Below, one piece after another: positions 8,361 to 17,257 of a DNA stretch of 64,000 bases; positions within the stretch are counted from its first letter, which is position 1, and each line of letters begins with the position of its first letter. The notes beneath the pieces are model-generated. The model saw only the letters and a program-made list of their open reading frames with translations, was not told where the DNA came from and made no database searches. The position numbers and the translations under genes were made by a program. Source of the DNA: WLND01 sp040398845. GTDB taxonomy: Bacteria > Actinomycetota > Actinomycetes > S36-B12. Location: contig JBBATH010000002.1 in the NCBI GenBank assembly GCA_040398845.1, forward strand, positions 232,759 to 296,758, in the 5' to 3' direction.

Positions 8361-9107
8361 TTACTTCGCAACCGCTGCGACGACGGTCACAGAGGGTGCA
8401 GGACTCGCGAGGGAGGCCGTTGACCCTGCCGCAGGGATCTCCACCCAGGCATCGGTGCCCGCAATCGAGTTGCCAACGAGCCTGCCATTTCGCAGCGCGG
8501 TCACATCACTGCCCTCCGGCACCTTCGCCGAGGTCGTCTTCACGATGAAGGTGCCGTCGGCGCCGATCGTCACGTCGCGCACCGTCAATGGGATGCCATC
8601 AACGAAGAGCGCAACCTTCTCGCCCGCGTACGCTGGAAGGTTTCCGGTCACTGTTGCTCCCTTGCCGCTGCGAGTCACCGAAATCTCAGCATCGCACGTC
8701 TGGACGGACGTGAAGTAGAACTTCTGCGAGGTGACGCCATCGGCAAGTTTCGGCCAGGTGAGCTTGATTCCGAAGTCATCGAACTGGTCATCGGGTAGGG
8801 CTCCCCCGGACCAGGTGATCGTCTTGCCGTCCGACGTGACCGTCCAGCCCGGCTTCTGCTGGGCTTTGGCCCCGGTGACGCCATCAGGAATCGTGACGGT
8901 CATTGCGTTCGTCGCGTCACCGTCGCATCCGTGCCCGGGTCGCAGGAAGATCGTGCTGCCACTGCCAGCGGTCGGCGTGGCGCCGTGCAGGTCAATGCCC
9001 ATATGGGCGCTGGCGCTCGGTGCGCCGGCGACTGCGATTGCGCCGGTGAGGAGGAGTCCGGTCGCGGCCCCTGCGAGGGATCGTCGCGACGTCATGAATG
9101 CATACAT
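8361..9107 (-). CDS. YcnI-family (DUF1775) exported copper-binding protein
   Basis: 248 residues. The signal peptide ends at SASAHMGIDLHG, leaving a His near the mature N-terminus; YcnI proteins bind Cu(II) with such a single His. The block ITWSGGALPDDQFDDFGIKL, with its conserved Trp and Asp residues, is diagnostic of DUF1775. A beta-rich tail follows. The usual C-terminal membrane helix is not obvious. AAAGG lies 8 bases before ATG 9107. First gene of the copper operon. Confidence 0.8.
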   Translation of the reverse strand: MYAFMTSRRSLAGAATGLLLTGAIAVAGAPSASAHMGIDLHGATPTAGSGSTIFLRPGHGCDGDATNAMTVTIPDGVTGAKAQQKPGWTVTSDGKTITWSGGALPDDQFDDFGIKLTWPKLADGVTSQKFYFTSVQTCDAEISVTRSGKGATVTGNLPAYAGEKVALFVDGIPLTVRDVTIGADGTFIVKTTSAKVPEGSDVTALRNGRLVGNSIAGTDAWVEIPAAGSTASLASPAPSVTVVAAVAK

Positions 9108-9163
9108 AGCAGAGCCTTTCGAATGATTGATGGGTTACTGCATGGAAGAGGGTGACGGCAGGT

Positions 9164-9775
9164 CTAGGAGCAGAGCGCCGGAGGCCCGCGACGACAGATC
9201 GCGGTGCGGTTCACCCAATCACGGACGATCGGGGGCATGTATGCGGGGCGCACGTGCGCATGCATTCGAGGCACGGACGTGACGGTGACGCCGCCTCTTG
9301 CCACCATGCCCCAGAAGTTCAGCCAAGCGTGCAGGAGTCGATCACCCTGCGCGAGGAGCAGGGCCGTGACTGCCGCGGCACCAAGGTGTCCGACGACCAT
9401 CGTTGCCGACGGCCAGCCCTGCGCGGTATGCGGCCCATGGGCAGAGGCGATGGACAGCAGAATGTGGAAGAGCGCCTGCATGCAAACGGCGAACAAGAAA
9501 AGCCATACGGCCGAACGCCGGCGATCGGCCGCAACCGCACTCAGCGCGACAGCCAGCGGCCAGAGGAGGAGAAGTGACATCGTGTCGTTGGCGCTCCACG
9601 TTCCGCTCGACGTATGGCCGAGGACGGTGAGGAGGACGACAGCAGTCCCGAGAAGCACGCCGCGGCCAGCACGAGCGGTGCCCGTGAACCGATTCGCGCG
9701 AGGCTTCATGACAGCAACGTAGCCCATTGCCCAGAGCCAAAAGGCGATCCAGCACAACGCTGACAGAGTCTTCAT
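9164..9775 (-). CDS. Multi-spanning membrane protein of unknown function
   Basis: 203 residues with about five hydrophobic segments (near residues 5-20, 43-62, 70-85, 92-115 and 127-150) and several His residues within or near them (LFHILLSIASAHGPH, VVGHLG). The C-terminal 50 residues are basic and soluble. It lies upstream of, and on the same strand as, the YcnI/CopC operon but is separated by 56 bases. A metal or small-molecule transport role is possible, but nothing in the sequence proves it. Divergent from the marR gene. Confidence 0.5.
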   Translation of the reverse strand: MKTLSALCWIAFWLWAMGYVAVMKPRANRFTGTARAGRGVLLGTAVVLLTVLGHTSSGTWSANDTMSLLLLWPLAVALSAVAADRRRSAVWLFLFAVCMQALFHILLSIASAHGPHTAQGWPSATMVVGHLGAAAVTALLLAQGDRLLHAWLNFWGMVARGGVTVTSVPRMHAHVRPAYMPPIVRDWVNRTAICRRGPPALCS

Positions 9776-9829
9776 CAAGACCGAATATTCGCCCGACCAA
9801 GAGTCCTTCGGCTGAAAAGAATCTCGCCA

Positions 9830-9856
9830 TCAAGACTCTTGACGTACGATCGACGA
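9830..9856 (+). promoter_or_regulatory. marR operator and leaderless promoter
   Basis: A perfect odd-centred palindrome, TCAAGA-C-TCTTGA, lies at 9830-9842. It is followed by a -10 box TACGAT at 9845-9850, six bases before GTG 9857. An operator touching the -10 is the usual arrangement for MarR autorepression. A second, looser inverted pair GTCTT-N4-AAGAC (9768-9781) overlaps the start of the divergent membrane gene. Confidence 0.6.
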
Positions 9857-10345
9857 GTGAGCGATGAAGTCGATCAACTCATCGCCGCGTGGCGCCGCGA
9901 GCGACCCGACCTCGACGTCACTCCCCTCGAGGTCCTCAGCAGGGTGAGCCGTCTCGCCCGTCACCTCGACCTCGCGCGGCGGTCCGCATTCCACGCCGTG
10001 GGGCTAGAGACCTGGGAGTTCGACGTCCTCGCCGCACTCCGACGCGCCGGCCGGCCCTACGCGCTCTCCCCAGGGCAGATCAGTTCCCAGACACTCGTGA
10101 CGAGCGGCACGATGACGAACCGGGTCGATCGACTCGAGGACCGCGGGCTGGTACGCCGCGAGCGCGACCCGCTGGACCGGCGGGGCGTGAGCGTCGTGCT
10201 CACGGAAGCCGGCAAGCGCGAAGTCGACAGCGCCCTCACCGACCTACTCGAGCGCGAGCGGATCATCCTCGCGGCCCTACCAGCCCCTGATCAGGCTTCC
10301 CTCGCAACCGCGCTGCGCACCCTCACAACAGAGTTCGACGAATGA
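9857..10345 (+). CDS. MarR-family transcriptional regulator
   Basis: 162 residues. The winged-helix region is clear: LSPGQISSQTLVTSGTMTNR, then VDRLEDRGLVRRERDPLDRR and GVSVVLTEAGKREVDS. GTG 9857 was chosen over an upstream TTG because it sits six bases after a TACGAT -10 box, a leaderless arrangement, and right behind a palindromic operator. It probably represses itself and perhaps the divergent membrane protein. Its ligand cannot be told from the sequence. Confidence 0.85.
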   Translation: MSDEVDQLIAAWRRERPDLDVTPLEVLSRVSRLARHLDLARRSAFHAVGLETWEFDVLAALRRAGRPYALSPGQISSQTLVTSGTMTNRVDRLEDRGLVRRERDPLDRRGVSVVLTEAGKREVDSALTDLLERERIILAALPAPDQASLATALRTLTTEFDE

Positions 10346-10375
10346 TCAGCCGCGCCTCATCACATCGACGGGGCG

Positions 10376-11290
10376 TCATCCGACAATTCGCGCGCCCGGC
10401 ACCGGCCCGACCGCACGTTTGACCGTTCGGCACACGCCCGCGGCGGTCAGCGAAACCGCAAGGTCGAGCGACTGCTCATCGTCGCTCGCGATAAAGGCAC
10501 ATGTCGGCCCACTGCCTGAGACGATCCCGCCGAGTGCGCCGTAGTCATCACTGAGTTCGAGGACGTTGCGAAGGCTCGGACGCAGTGAAAGCGCCGCCAG
10601 CTGCAGGTCGTTATGGAGCGCCTTGCCGAGCAGCACCGGGTCCCCCGCGCGAAGTGCCTGCATGAGGTTGTCGGAGACATATGGCTCACGAACGAACCCG
10701 CCGCCACGCAGCCGATCACACTCTGCGTACACGGCCGGTGTTGACAGACCACCGTCAGCGAGGGCAAACACCCACTGAAAGGTGCCTCGTGCGAGCACCG
10801 ACGTGAGCTGCTCACCTCGGCCAGTGCCGATGGCGGTGCCACCATGCAGGGCGAAGGGCACATCGGAACCGAGTCGGGCGGCGAGCTCCATGAGCTCAGA
10901 GCGCGGAGTCCCGAGCTGCCACAAATGGTCGCAGGCGACAAGTGCGCCCGCTGCGTCGGCGCTTCCGCCTGCCATGCCGCCCGCCACCGGGATGCCCTTG
11001 TTCAGATGGATTGCCACATCGGCCGCGATCCCAGCTCGATCCGCCAGCAGTTCTGCCGCCGCCCAAGCGAGATTCGTCCGGTCCGTCGGGAGGAAGGTCG
11101 CCCCCTCGCCCGAGATGGTCAGGGAGACCCCAGCCCCCGGTTCGACCCGGCGGGCGACCACATCGTCAAAGAGGCCCACTGCATGGAACACGGTGGCGAG
11201 CTCGTGGAAGCCATCAGAGCGCGGGGGGCCGACCGACAGCTGAAGGTTCACCTTCGCCGGGACCCGAACGGTCACCGAGGCGGACACCAT
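10376..11290 (-). CDS. ispE: 4-diphosphocytidyl-2-C-methyl-D-erythritol kinase
   Basis: 304 residues with GHMP-kinase features: an N-terminal VRVPAKVNLQLSVGPPRSDG, the ATP loop PVAGGMAGGSADAAGAL and the C-terminal GSGPTCAF. It phosphorylates CDP-methylerythritol in the non-mevalonate isoprenoid pathway. It follows rsmA on the same strand, the usual actinobacterial order. The start lies six bases after TAGCCT (11297-11302), whose first three bases are the rsmA stop codon, so ispE appears to have its own leaderless promoter inside the end of rsmA. Confidence 0.92.
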   Translation of the reverse strand: MVSASVTVRVPAKVNLQLSVGPPRSDGFHELATVFHAVGLFDDVVARRVEPGAGVSLTISGEGATFLPTDRTNLAWAAAELLADRAGIAADVAIHLNKGIPVAGGMAGGSADAAGALVACDHLWQLGTPRSELMELAARLGSDVPFALHGGTAIGTGRGEQLTSVLARGTFQWVFALADGGLSTPAVYAECDRLRGGGFVREPYVSDNLMQALRAGDPVLLGKALHNDLQLAALSLRPSLRNVLELSDDYGALGGIVSGSGPTCAFIASDDEQSLDLAVSLTAAGVCRTVKRAVGPVPGARIVG

Positions 11291-11296
11291 GCTCCA

Positions 11297-11302
11297 AGGC
11301 TA
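11297..11302 (-). promoter_or_regulatory. ispE -10 box overlapping the rsmA stop codon
   Basis: Read on the minus strand the bases are TAGCCT, six bases before ATG 11290. Its TAG is also the terminating codon of rsmA. The spacing matches the leaderless pattern seen across the window. Confidence 0.5.
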
Positions 11303-12214
11303 TTGGCTTTCGGGCCGAGGTTGCTCCTTCGTTCCAGCGAGGAGCGCATCACTCAGGCGGACGAAGTCATCGATCGACAACTCCTCCCCCCGAGTTCTTG
11401 GGTCGATCCCCGCCTCGCGGAGGGCGCATTCGGACGTCGCCGCCGAGCCAGCGAGACCGGCAAGAGCACCCCGGAGGGATTTTCGGCGCTGGGCAAAGGC
11501 CGCGTCGACGACCGAGAAGACCTGCTCACGGCCCGAACGTCCTTCCGGCCGCTGCGTTCTTTCGATGCGAACGAGTCCCGAGTCGACATTCGGTTCAGGC
11601 CAAAACACCCGGGGCGAGACATTGCCGGCATACGCGACGTCGCCGTACCATCGCGCCTTCACGCTCGGAACGCCGTAGACCTTCGATCCGGGCGCGGCGG
11701 CCAGCCGCTCGGCCACCTCCTTTTGCACCATGACGAGCGCCGAGTTCAGCGAGGGCAGGCGCTCAAGAAGGGTGAGGAGCACCGGAACGGCGACGTTGTA
11801 GGGCAGGTTCGCGACGAGGGCGTCGACCGGATGTGGCAGCTCGTGAATTCGCAGGGCATCGGCCACGATGACGGTGAGGTTGCGCGAGTTCGCCGGCTGA
11901 TGCTCGGCCACCGTGAGCGGCAGCTGCTCAGCCAGAATCTCGTCGATCTCAACCGCAACCACCTCGTGGCCCTGCTGCAGAAGCGCCAGAGTGAGGCTGC
12001 CTAGCCCCGGGCCGACCTCGAGAACCCCTGCCCCCTGCGGTAGCGCCGCAGCCCGCACGATGCGCTGCACGGTGTTCGGGTCGATGACAAAGTTCTGGCC
12101 CAATCGCTTTGTCGGCCGGACGCCAAGCCGTTCCGCCAGCTCGCGTATCTCGCGAGCCCCGAGCAGCTCGCCGGAGTCGCCGGGCGAGGCCTCACGCAGG
12201 CCCTCTGCTACCAC
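11300..12214 (-). CDS. rsmA: 16S rRNA (adenine1518-N6/adenine1519-N6)-dimethyltransferase
   Basis: About 304 residues. The family motifs are present: KRLGQNFVIDPNTV, the SAM loop LEVGPGLGSLTLAL, an acidic VEIDE, and the catalytic NLPYN. It dimethylates two adenines near the 3' end of 16S rRNA; loss gives kasugamycin resistance. The GTG at 12214 overlaps the tatD stop by 7 bases and was preferred to an ATG at 12244 that lies inside tatD. Many actinobacteria have rpfB between tatD and rsmA; here it is absent. Confidence 0.92.
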   Translation of the reverse strand: MVAEGLREASPGDSGELLGAREIRELAERLGVRPTKRLGQNFVIDPNTVQRIVRAAALPQGAGVLEVGPGLGSLTLALLQQGHEVVAVEIDEILAEQLPLTVAEHQPANSRNLTVIVADALRIHELPHPVDALVANLPYNVAVPVLLTLLERLPSLNSALVMVQKEVAERLAAAPGSKVYGVPSVKARWYGDVAYAGNVSPRVFWPEPNVDSGLVRIERTQRPEGRSGREQVFSVVDAAFAQRRKSLRGALAGLAGSAATSECALREAGIDPRTRGEELSIDDFVRLSDALLAGTKEQPRPESQ

Positions 12215-13062
12215 TCGCCGAACGCCCGCTGCGCGTTGTCCCACAGCAGGGTCGCAGCAGCAGCCTCATCGATGCCGCGCACCTCCGCGATGCAACGGAC
12301 CGTGAGCGGCATGAGGTACGAGCCATTGGGCTTGCCCCGGTGCGGCACCGGAGTCAGGTACGGGGAGTCCGTCTCGACGAGGACGAGGTGATCGGGGACG
12401 ACCGCGAGCGCCTCACGCAGCGAGTCGTTGTTCTTGAAGGTGACGACTCCGGCGAAGGACATGTACCAGCCCTGCTCCGCACATAGTTGGGCCATCGCCG
12501 CATCACCGCTGAAGCAATGGAAGACAACGGTCTGCGGGGCTCCCTGACCGGTGAGCACGGCGATGACATCGTCGTGGGCATCACGATCGTGGATGACGAG
12601 GGTCTTGCCCACGGACTTCGCGAGCTCGATATGCCATCGGAAGGAGGCCTGCTGGACCTCCCGCAAGGCACCCTCGGTCCTGAAGTAGTCGAGCCCAGTC
12701 TCACCTACGGCACGAACGACCGGGTCTGCAGCGAGCTCGGCGATGGCCTCGTACGCGGCATCAAGTTCCTGCTGGCCGCCGGACTCGTACAGCCTCGGTG
12801 CCTCATTCGGATGCAGGGCAACACCGACGATGACGTCGGGCCTCGTCCTGGCCATTTCAACCGACCAACGCGACGATGTGACATCGCAACCGATCTGGAC
12901 GAGCTTCGTGACCCCGACGGACGCCGCGAGTGCGATGAGCTCATCGGGGGGCTGCGGCTCGCTACCGTCGCGGCCCCGCTCCTGCATGTCGATATGGCAG
13001 TGCGTGTCGATGACAGGCCGCACGAGGGCCGGCGGCGGTTGGGCGATCGACAGGTTGGGCAT
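12208..13062 (-). CDS. tatD: TatD-family metal-dependent DNase
   Basis: 284 residues with the TatD metal-ligand motifs in order: DTHCHID, ALHPNEA, VGETGLDYF, VIHDRDAHDD, FHCFSGD and VETDSPYL. TatD enzymes are TIM-barrel hydrolases that trim DNA 3'-5'. An AAGAGG lies 7-8 bases before the ATG. It starts 15 bases after metG, so it is probably cotranscribed with it, and it overlaps rsmA. Confidence 0.92.
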   Translation of the reverse strand: MPNLSIAQPPPALVRPVIDTHCHIDMQERGRDGSEPQPPDELIALAASVGVTKLVQIGCDVTSSRWSVEMARTRPDVIVGVALHPNEAPRLYESGGQQELDAAYEAIAELAADPVVRAVGETGLDYFRTEGALREVQQASFRWHIELAKSVGKTLVIHDRDAHDDVIAVLTGQGAPQTVVFHCFSGDAAMAQLCAEQGWYMSFAGVVTFKNNDSLREALAVVPDHLVLVETDSPYLTPVPHRGKPNGSYLMPLTVRCIAEVRGIDEAAAATLLWDNAQRAFGEW

Positions 13063-13077
13063 CGTCAGACCTCTTTC

Positions 13078-14679
13078 TCAGGCCACGTCGTCGAGGCGGG
13101 GGAAAAGCGACTCGCCCTTCGTCACCACTGATCCTGCCGGCAGCTGCCCCCAGGTACCCACGGAATCGATGCGCTGATCGGCAATCGCGCCGATCGCTGC
13201 GTCAGCGCCGAGCTGTGACCAGAGCAACTCCATGGCCTTCGGCATGAGCGGGTAGTACAGCACCGCGATGCCGCGAAGGGACTCGCAGATCGTGTTGAGA
13301 ACTGTGTGCAGGCGCACCTCGTTGGCCGGGTCCTTCGCGAGCACCCACGGTGCCTGCTCGGTGACGTACAGGTTCACGGCGTCGATGAACTGCTTAACTG
13401 CCACGATCCCGGTCGCGAAGTCCAAGGCGACGATGGCCGTGTCGGCCTGCTCGGTGACCTCTGCGAGTTGTGCGCGCAGCATTTCTTCGGCGGGGGTGAG
13501 CGCTCCAGCCGCGGGAAGCCTTCCGTCGCAATACTTATTCACCATCGCGGTCGCCCGCGAGGCAAGGTTGCCCAGGCCGTTGGCGAGTTCGGCGGTGTAG
13601 CGGGCCGACATGTCCTCCCAGGAGAACGAGCCATCCTGACCGAAGGCGATGGCCCGCAGGAAGTAGTACCGGAAGGCATCGGAGCCGAAGTGGTCGATGA
13701 TCTCGCTCGGCGCGATGCCGGTGAGCTTCGTCTTCGACATCTTCTCGCCACCGACAAGGAGCCAGCCGTGGGCGAACACCTTGCGCGGCAGTTCAAGTCC
13801 CGCGGCCATGAGCATCGCCGGCCAGTAGACGGCGTGGAAGCGCAGGATGTCCTTGCCCACGAGGTGCACGTCGGCCGGCCAGGTGCGGGCGAACTGGCGT
13901 CCGGCCTCAGACTCGGGATCAGCGCCGTACCCAACCGCTGTCGCGTAGTTGAGGAGGGCGTCGAACCAGACATACACGACCTGTTTCTCATCCCACGGGA
14001 GTGGGATTCCCCACCCCACACTGGAGCGCGACATCGAGATATCCACGAGACCCTGGCGAAGGAAGGACATCACCTCGTTATAGGCGCTCACCGGCTCGAT
14101 GCGATCAGGGTTCGCCTCGTAGTACGTGATGAGTTGTTCGGCGAAGGCAGACAGCTTGAAGAACCAGTTGTCCTCCTCGACCTGCTCGACCGGGCGGCCG
14201 TGGACGGGACACAGTTGCTGGCCCTCGTATTCGCCGGTGCCTGGGGTGAGATCCCCGGCAAGCTTGAACTCCTCGCACCCCACGCAATATGGGCCGGCGT
14301 AGGGAGCGGCGTAAACGTAGCCGTTGTCGCGGACGACCTCCCAGAACCGCTGCACGGCGATGGCGTGGCGGGGGTCGGTTGTTCGGATGAAGTCGTCATT
14401 CCTCGCATCGACGGTCTCTAGGACAGGGAGCCACTCGTCTGCGACGAGCCGGTCGACCCACTCTTGCGGGGTCACCCCGCCCTGCTCGGCTGCCCGCTCG
14501 ACCTTCGTGCCGTGCTCGTCGACGCCGGTGAGGAACCAGACCTCCTCGCCCCGCTGGCGGTGCCACCGGGTGAGAACATCACCGGCGGTGGTCGTGTATG
14601 CGTGGCCGATGTGCGGAGCATCGTTGACGTAGTAGATCGGCGTCGTCAGATAGAACTTCTTCGAACCCGCTTCACCCAT
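13078..14679 (-). CDS. metG: Methionyl-tRNA synthetase
   Basis: 533 residues, class I. The HIGH signature appears as PHIGHAYTTTAGD near residue 22 and KMSKS as GGEKMSKTKLTG. Cys-containing zinc-knuckle remnants (CVGCEEF, LCPVHGRP) lie around residues 145-175. The C-terminal dimerisation domain of the long form is absent. It charges tRNA-Met. The start sits six bases after TAGAAT, a leaderless promoter whose TAG is the stop codon of rsmI. Confidence 0.95.
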   Translation of the reverse strand: MGEAGSKKFYLTTPIYYVNDAPHIGHAYTTTAGDVLTRWHRQRGEEVWFLTGVDEHGTKVERAAEQGGVTPQEWVDRLVADEWLPVLETVDARNDDFIRTTDPRHAIAVQRFWEVVRDNGYVYAAPYAGPYCVGCEEFKLAGDLTPGTGEYEGQQLCPVHGRPVEQVEEDNWFFKLSAFAEQLITYYEANPDRIEPVSAYNEVMSFLRQGLVDISMSRSSVGWGIPLPWDEKQVVYVWFDALLNYATAVGYGADPESEAGRQFARTWPADVHLVGKDILRFHAVYWPAMLMAAGLELPRKVFAHGWLLVGGEKMSKTKLTGIAPSEIIDHFGSDAFRYYFLRAIAFGQDGSFSWEDMSARYTAELANGLGNLASRATAMVNKYCDGRLPAAGALTPAEEMLRAQLAEVTEQADTAIVALDFATGIVAVKQFIDAVNLYVTEQAPWVLAKDPANEVRLHTVLNTICESLRGIAVLYYPLMPKAMELLWSQLGADAAIGAIADQRIDSVGTWGQLPAGSVVTKGESLFPRLDDVA

Positions 14680-14685
14680 GGCCCG

Positions 14686-14691
14686 ATTCTA
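14686..14691 (-). promoter_or_regulatory. metG -10 box overlapping the rsmI stop codon
   Basis: On the minus strand this is TAGAAT, six bases before the metG ATG. Its first three bases (14691-14689) are the rsmI TAG stop. Confidence 0.55.
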
Positions 14692-15588
14692 CGGTCGGGG
14701 CGCCTTCGCTTGGACGACCGAGTCGTAGACCAACCGGCGCTGCACACCCGCAAGTTTCGCGACCTCGGCGATCGCGGAGCGTCGGTCCACCCCCTCTGCC
14801 TCGCGTTCCCGCACGGCCGCCACCCACGCCGGCGCATCGACGAGGCCCGACACCTGCCGCTGCTCATCGGCGCTGGCCCCTGCAACAACGACCGTGATCT
14901 CGCCCCTGATCTCCGATTCGGCCCAAAGCGCCAACTCACCGAGGTTTCCGCGCTTGACCTCCTCATAGGTTTTGGTGAGCTCCCGGCAGACGGCGGCGAG
15001 TCTGCTCTCGCCCAGTCCGGTAGCGAGTGCCCCGAGCATCGCGTGGAGACGGTGCGGAGCCTCGAAGAACACCATTGTGCGTGGCTCAGCCGCGAGCGAT
15101 GCGATGCGCGACGACCGCTCGCCCGTCTTTCTTGGCAGGAATCCCTCGAAGCAGAATCGGTCGACGGCGAGCCCGGAGAGCGCAAGTGCAGTGAGCACGG
15201 CGCTCGGGCCCGGCAGCGCCGTTACTGACACACCCCTCGCCGCGGCCTCTGCGACGATCCGGTAGCCGGGGTCGCTCACCGATGGCATACCCGCATCCGT
15301 GACAACGGCGATGCACGCCCCGCCCAATGCCTCGTCGATGAGTTCCCGTGCTCGGTCTCGCTCATTGCCCTCGAAGTACGAGACGACCCGACCGGTGATC
15401 TGGATGTCGAGCGACGCAGCCAGCCGCCTCAGACGCCTCGTGTCCTCGGCCGCGACGATGTCTGCTGTACGTAGGAGTTCGACGAGACGCGGTGACGCAT
15501 CGCCGACGTTACCGAGTGGTGTCGCCGCCAGGACGACCTTCCCGGCCACGTCCGGCGCCGGTAACTCCTCGCTCGATCCTCGCTCCAC
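14689..15588 (-). CDS. rsmI: 16S rRNA (cytidine1402-2'-O)-methyltransferase
   Basis: 299 residues. The tetrapyrrole-methylase fold is shown by VLAATPLGNVGDASPRLVEL, AAEDTRRLRRL, VTDAGMPSVSDPGYRIV and VTALPGPSAVLTAL. It methylates the ribose of C1402 in the decoding centre. GTG 15588 is preferred because translation further upstream is low-complexity Arg/Gly and runs antisense through the pmt start. Divergent from pmt, as in other actinobacteria. Confidence 0.92.
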   Translation of the reverse strand: MERGSSEELPAPDVAGKVVLAATPLGNVGDASPRLVELLRTADIVAAEDTRRLRRLAASLDIQITGRVVSYFEGNERDRARELIDEALGGACIAVVTDAGMPSVSDPGYRIVAEAAARGVSVTALPGPSAVLTALALSGLAVDRFCFEGFLPRKTGERSSRIASLAAEPRTMVFFEAPHRLHAMLGALATGLGESRLAAVCRELTKTYEEVKRGNLGELALWAESEIRGEITVVVAGASADEQRQVSGLVDAPAWVAAVREREAEGVDRRSAIAEVAKLAGVQRRLVYDSVVQAKAPRP

Positions 15589-15641
15589 CCCTGCATCGTC
15601 GCAGGTCCTCGTCCCCACCAGCCAGCGCCTACGATTGCAAC

Positions 15642-17231
15642 GTGACCGCCGCGACCCTGACAGCGCCGCAATCCGCCCCCTCCCGCGACCTCGCGGGCCT
15701 CCCCGACCGACTCTCCCCGCCAATGCCCTCGCACGGCATCAAGGGCTGGATCGGGCCCCTGGCTGTCATGGCCATCGGGGCCGTGCTGCGCATCTGGAAC
15801 CTCGGCCAGCCCCACGCGATCGCGTTCGACGAGACCTACTACGTGAAGGACGCGCTCTCCCTTCTTCGATTCGGGGTCGAGCGCGACATGGTCGAGGGGG
15901 CGGGAGACAAGCTCCTCGCATCGGACGGCAACTGGCGCACGGTCGACATCTTCAAGGACGGCCCGGAGTACGTCGTCCACCCTCCGCTGGGCAAGTGGAC
16001 GATCGCAGCAGGCGAATACGTCTTTGGAGCGACGCCCTTCGGCTGGCGCATCGCCGTTGCCGTCCTCGGGGTCATCGCCATTCTCATAACCGCACGGATC
16101 GTGCGTCGCATGACCCGCTCCGATCTCATCGGAACTCTCGCCGGGCTCCTCCTCGCCCTCGATGGCATCCATCTCGTCATGAGCCGCACCGGCCTGCTCG
16201 ACATGGTGCTCGGGTTCTGGGTGCTCGTTGCCTTCGGCCTCCTCGTTCTCGACCGCGATCACACCCGTGCCCGGCTTGCGAGGCTCGTTCGGGATAAAGG
16301 GCTCGAACCACTTGCTACGCAATACGGCCCACGATTCGGACTGAGGCCTTATCGATGGGCCGCACTCGTCGCCCTCGGCCTCGCCTGCTCAGTGAAGTGG
16401 TCGGGTCTGTGGTTCGTCGCCTTCTTCATCATCATGAGCCTCGTCTGGGGCATCGGTGCCCGACGCGCGATCGGGGTCCGGCAGCCGTGGCGAGGCACGA
16501 TCATCAGAGAGGTGCCGAGTACTGCGCTGCTCGCCCTCGCGATCGTGCCCACGGTGTACCTCGCCAGCTGGACCGGCTGGTTCATGTCCGACGGAGGCTG
16601 GGCCCGCGACTGGGCTGCGGGTCAGGGGCCGTCGATCGTTCCCGATGCCCTGCGCTCACTTTGGCACTACCACGCCGAAGCGTGGGGCTTCCACGTCAAT
16701 CTCGCCTCACCCCACTCGTACGCGAGCAATCCGCTGTCGTGGCCGTTCCAGACACGTCCGACCTCCTTTTACTGGGACTCAATCACGGACGGCACCCAGG
16801 GCTGCCCGACCAGCAACTGTGCGGCCGAGGTGCTCGCGCTCGGCAACCCCATCATCTGGTGGGCCGGCTTCGTCGCAATGATCTACCAGGCGTGGCGCTG
16901 GGCCACCCACCGCGACTGGCGCTCAGGCGCCGTGCTCGTCGGCATCGCTGCCGGCTGGGTGCCGTGGCTGCTGTACCTGAACCGCACGATCTTCACCTTT
17001 TACACCGTGGTCTACGTGCCCTTCCTCGTCATGGCCCTCGCGATGACAATGGGGGCAATGCTGGGACCGAGCGACGCAACCGAGAAGCGCCGGGCCCGCG
17101 GGGCCTTCGCCGCCGGCACCCTGCTCATCTTCATCGTCATCGCCGCTTGGTGGTTCTATCCCATCTGGACCGGGCAGGTCATGCCCTACGAACAGTGGCA
17201 ACTGCGAATGTGGATGCCAACCTGGATCTAG
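15642..17231 (+). CDS. pmt: Dolichyl/polyprenyl-phosphate-mannose--protein mannosyltransferase
   Basis: 529 residues with many hydrophobic spans. The catalytic acidic pair is in AIAFDETYYVKDALSLLRFG in the first outer loop; IAVAVLGVIAILITARI and the conserved CSVKWSGLWFV follow. It transfers mannose from a lipid carrier to Ser/Thr of exported proteins, so the lipoproteins and surface proteins in this window are possible substrates. GTG 15642 follows TACGAT (15630-15635) by six bases, a leaderless start, and excludes 50 low-complexity upstream codons. Confidence 0.9.
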   Translation: MTAATLTAPQSAPSRDLAGLPDRLSPPMPSHGIKGWIGPLAVMAIGAVLRIWNLGQPHAIAFDETYYVKDALSLLRFGVERDMVEGAGDKLLASDGNWRTVDIFKDGPEYVVHPPLGKWTIAAGEYVFGATPFGWRIAVAVLGVIAILITARIVRRMTRSDLIGTLAGLLLALDGIHLVMSRTGLLDMVLGFWVLVAFGLLVLDRDHTRARLARLVRDKGLEPLATQYGPRFGLRPYRWAALVALGLACSVKWSGLWFVAFFIIMSLVWGIGARRAIGVRQPWRGTIIREVPSTALLALAIVPTVYLASWTGWFMSDGGWARDWAAGQGPSIVPDALRSLWHYHAEAWGFHVNLASPHSYASNPLSWPFQTRPTSFYWDSITDGTQGCPTSNCAAEVLALGNPIIWWAGFVAMIYQAWRWATHRDWRSGAVLVGIAAGWVPWLLYLNRTIFTFYTVVYVPFLVMALAMTMGAMLGPSDATEKRRARGAFAAGTLLIFIVIAAWWFYPIWTGQVMPYEQWQLRMWMPTWI

Positions 17232-17257
17232 GGCCCACCCCAGTCACCCCACCCCGG

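Noticed and set aside
12215..12244. ATG start for rsmA ten codons further upstream
   Set aside because: It lies inside tatD and adds an atypical GQRAAGVRR stretch; the GTG overlapping the tatD stop is the more natural coupled start.
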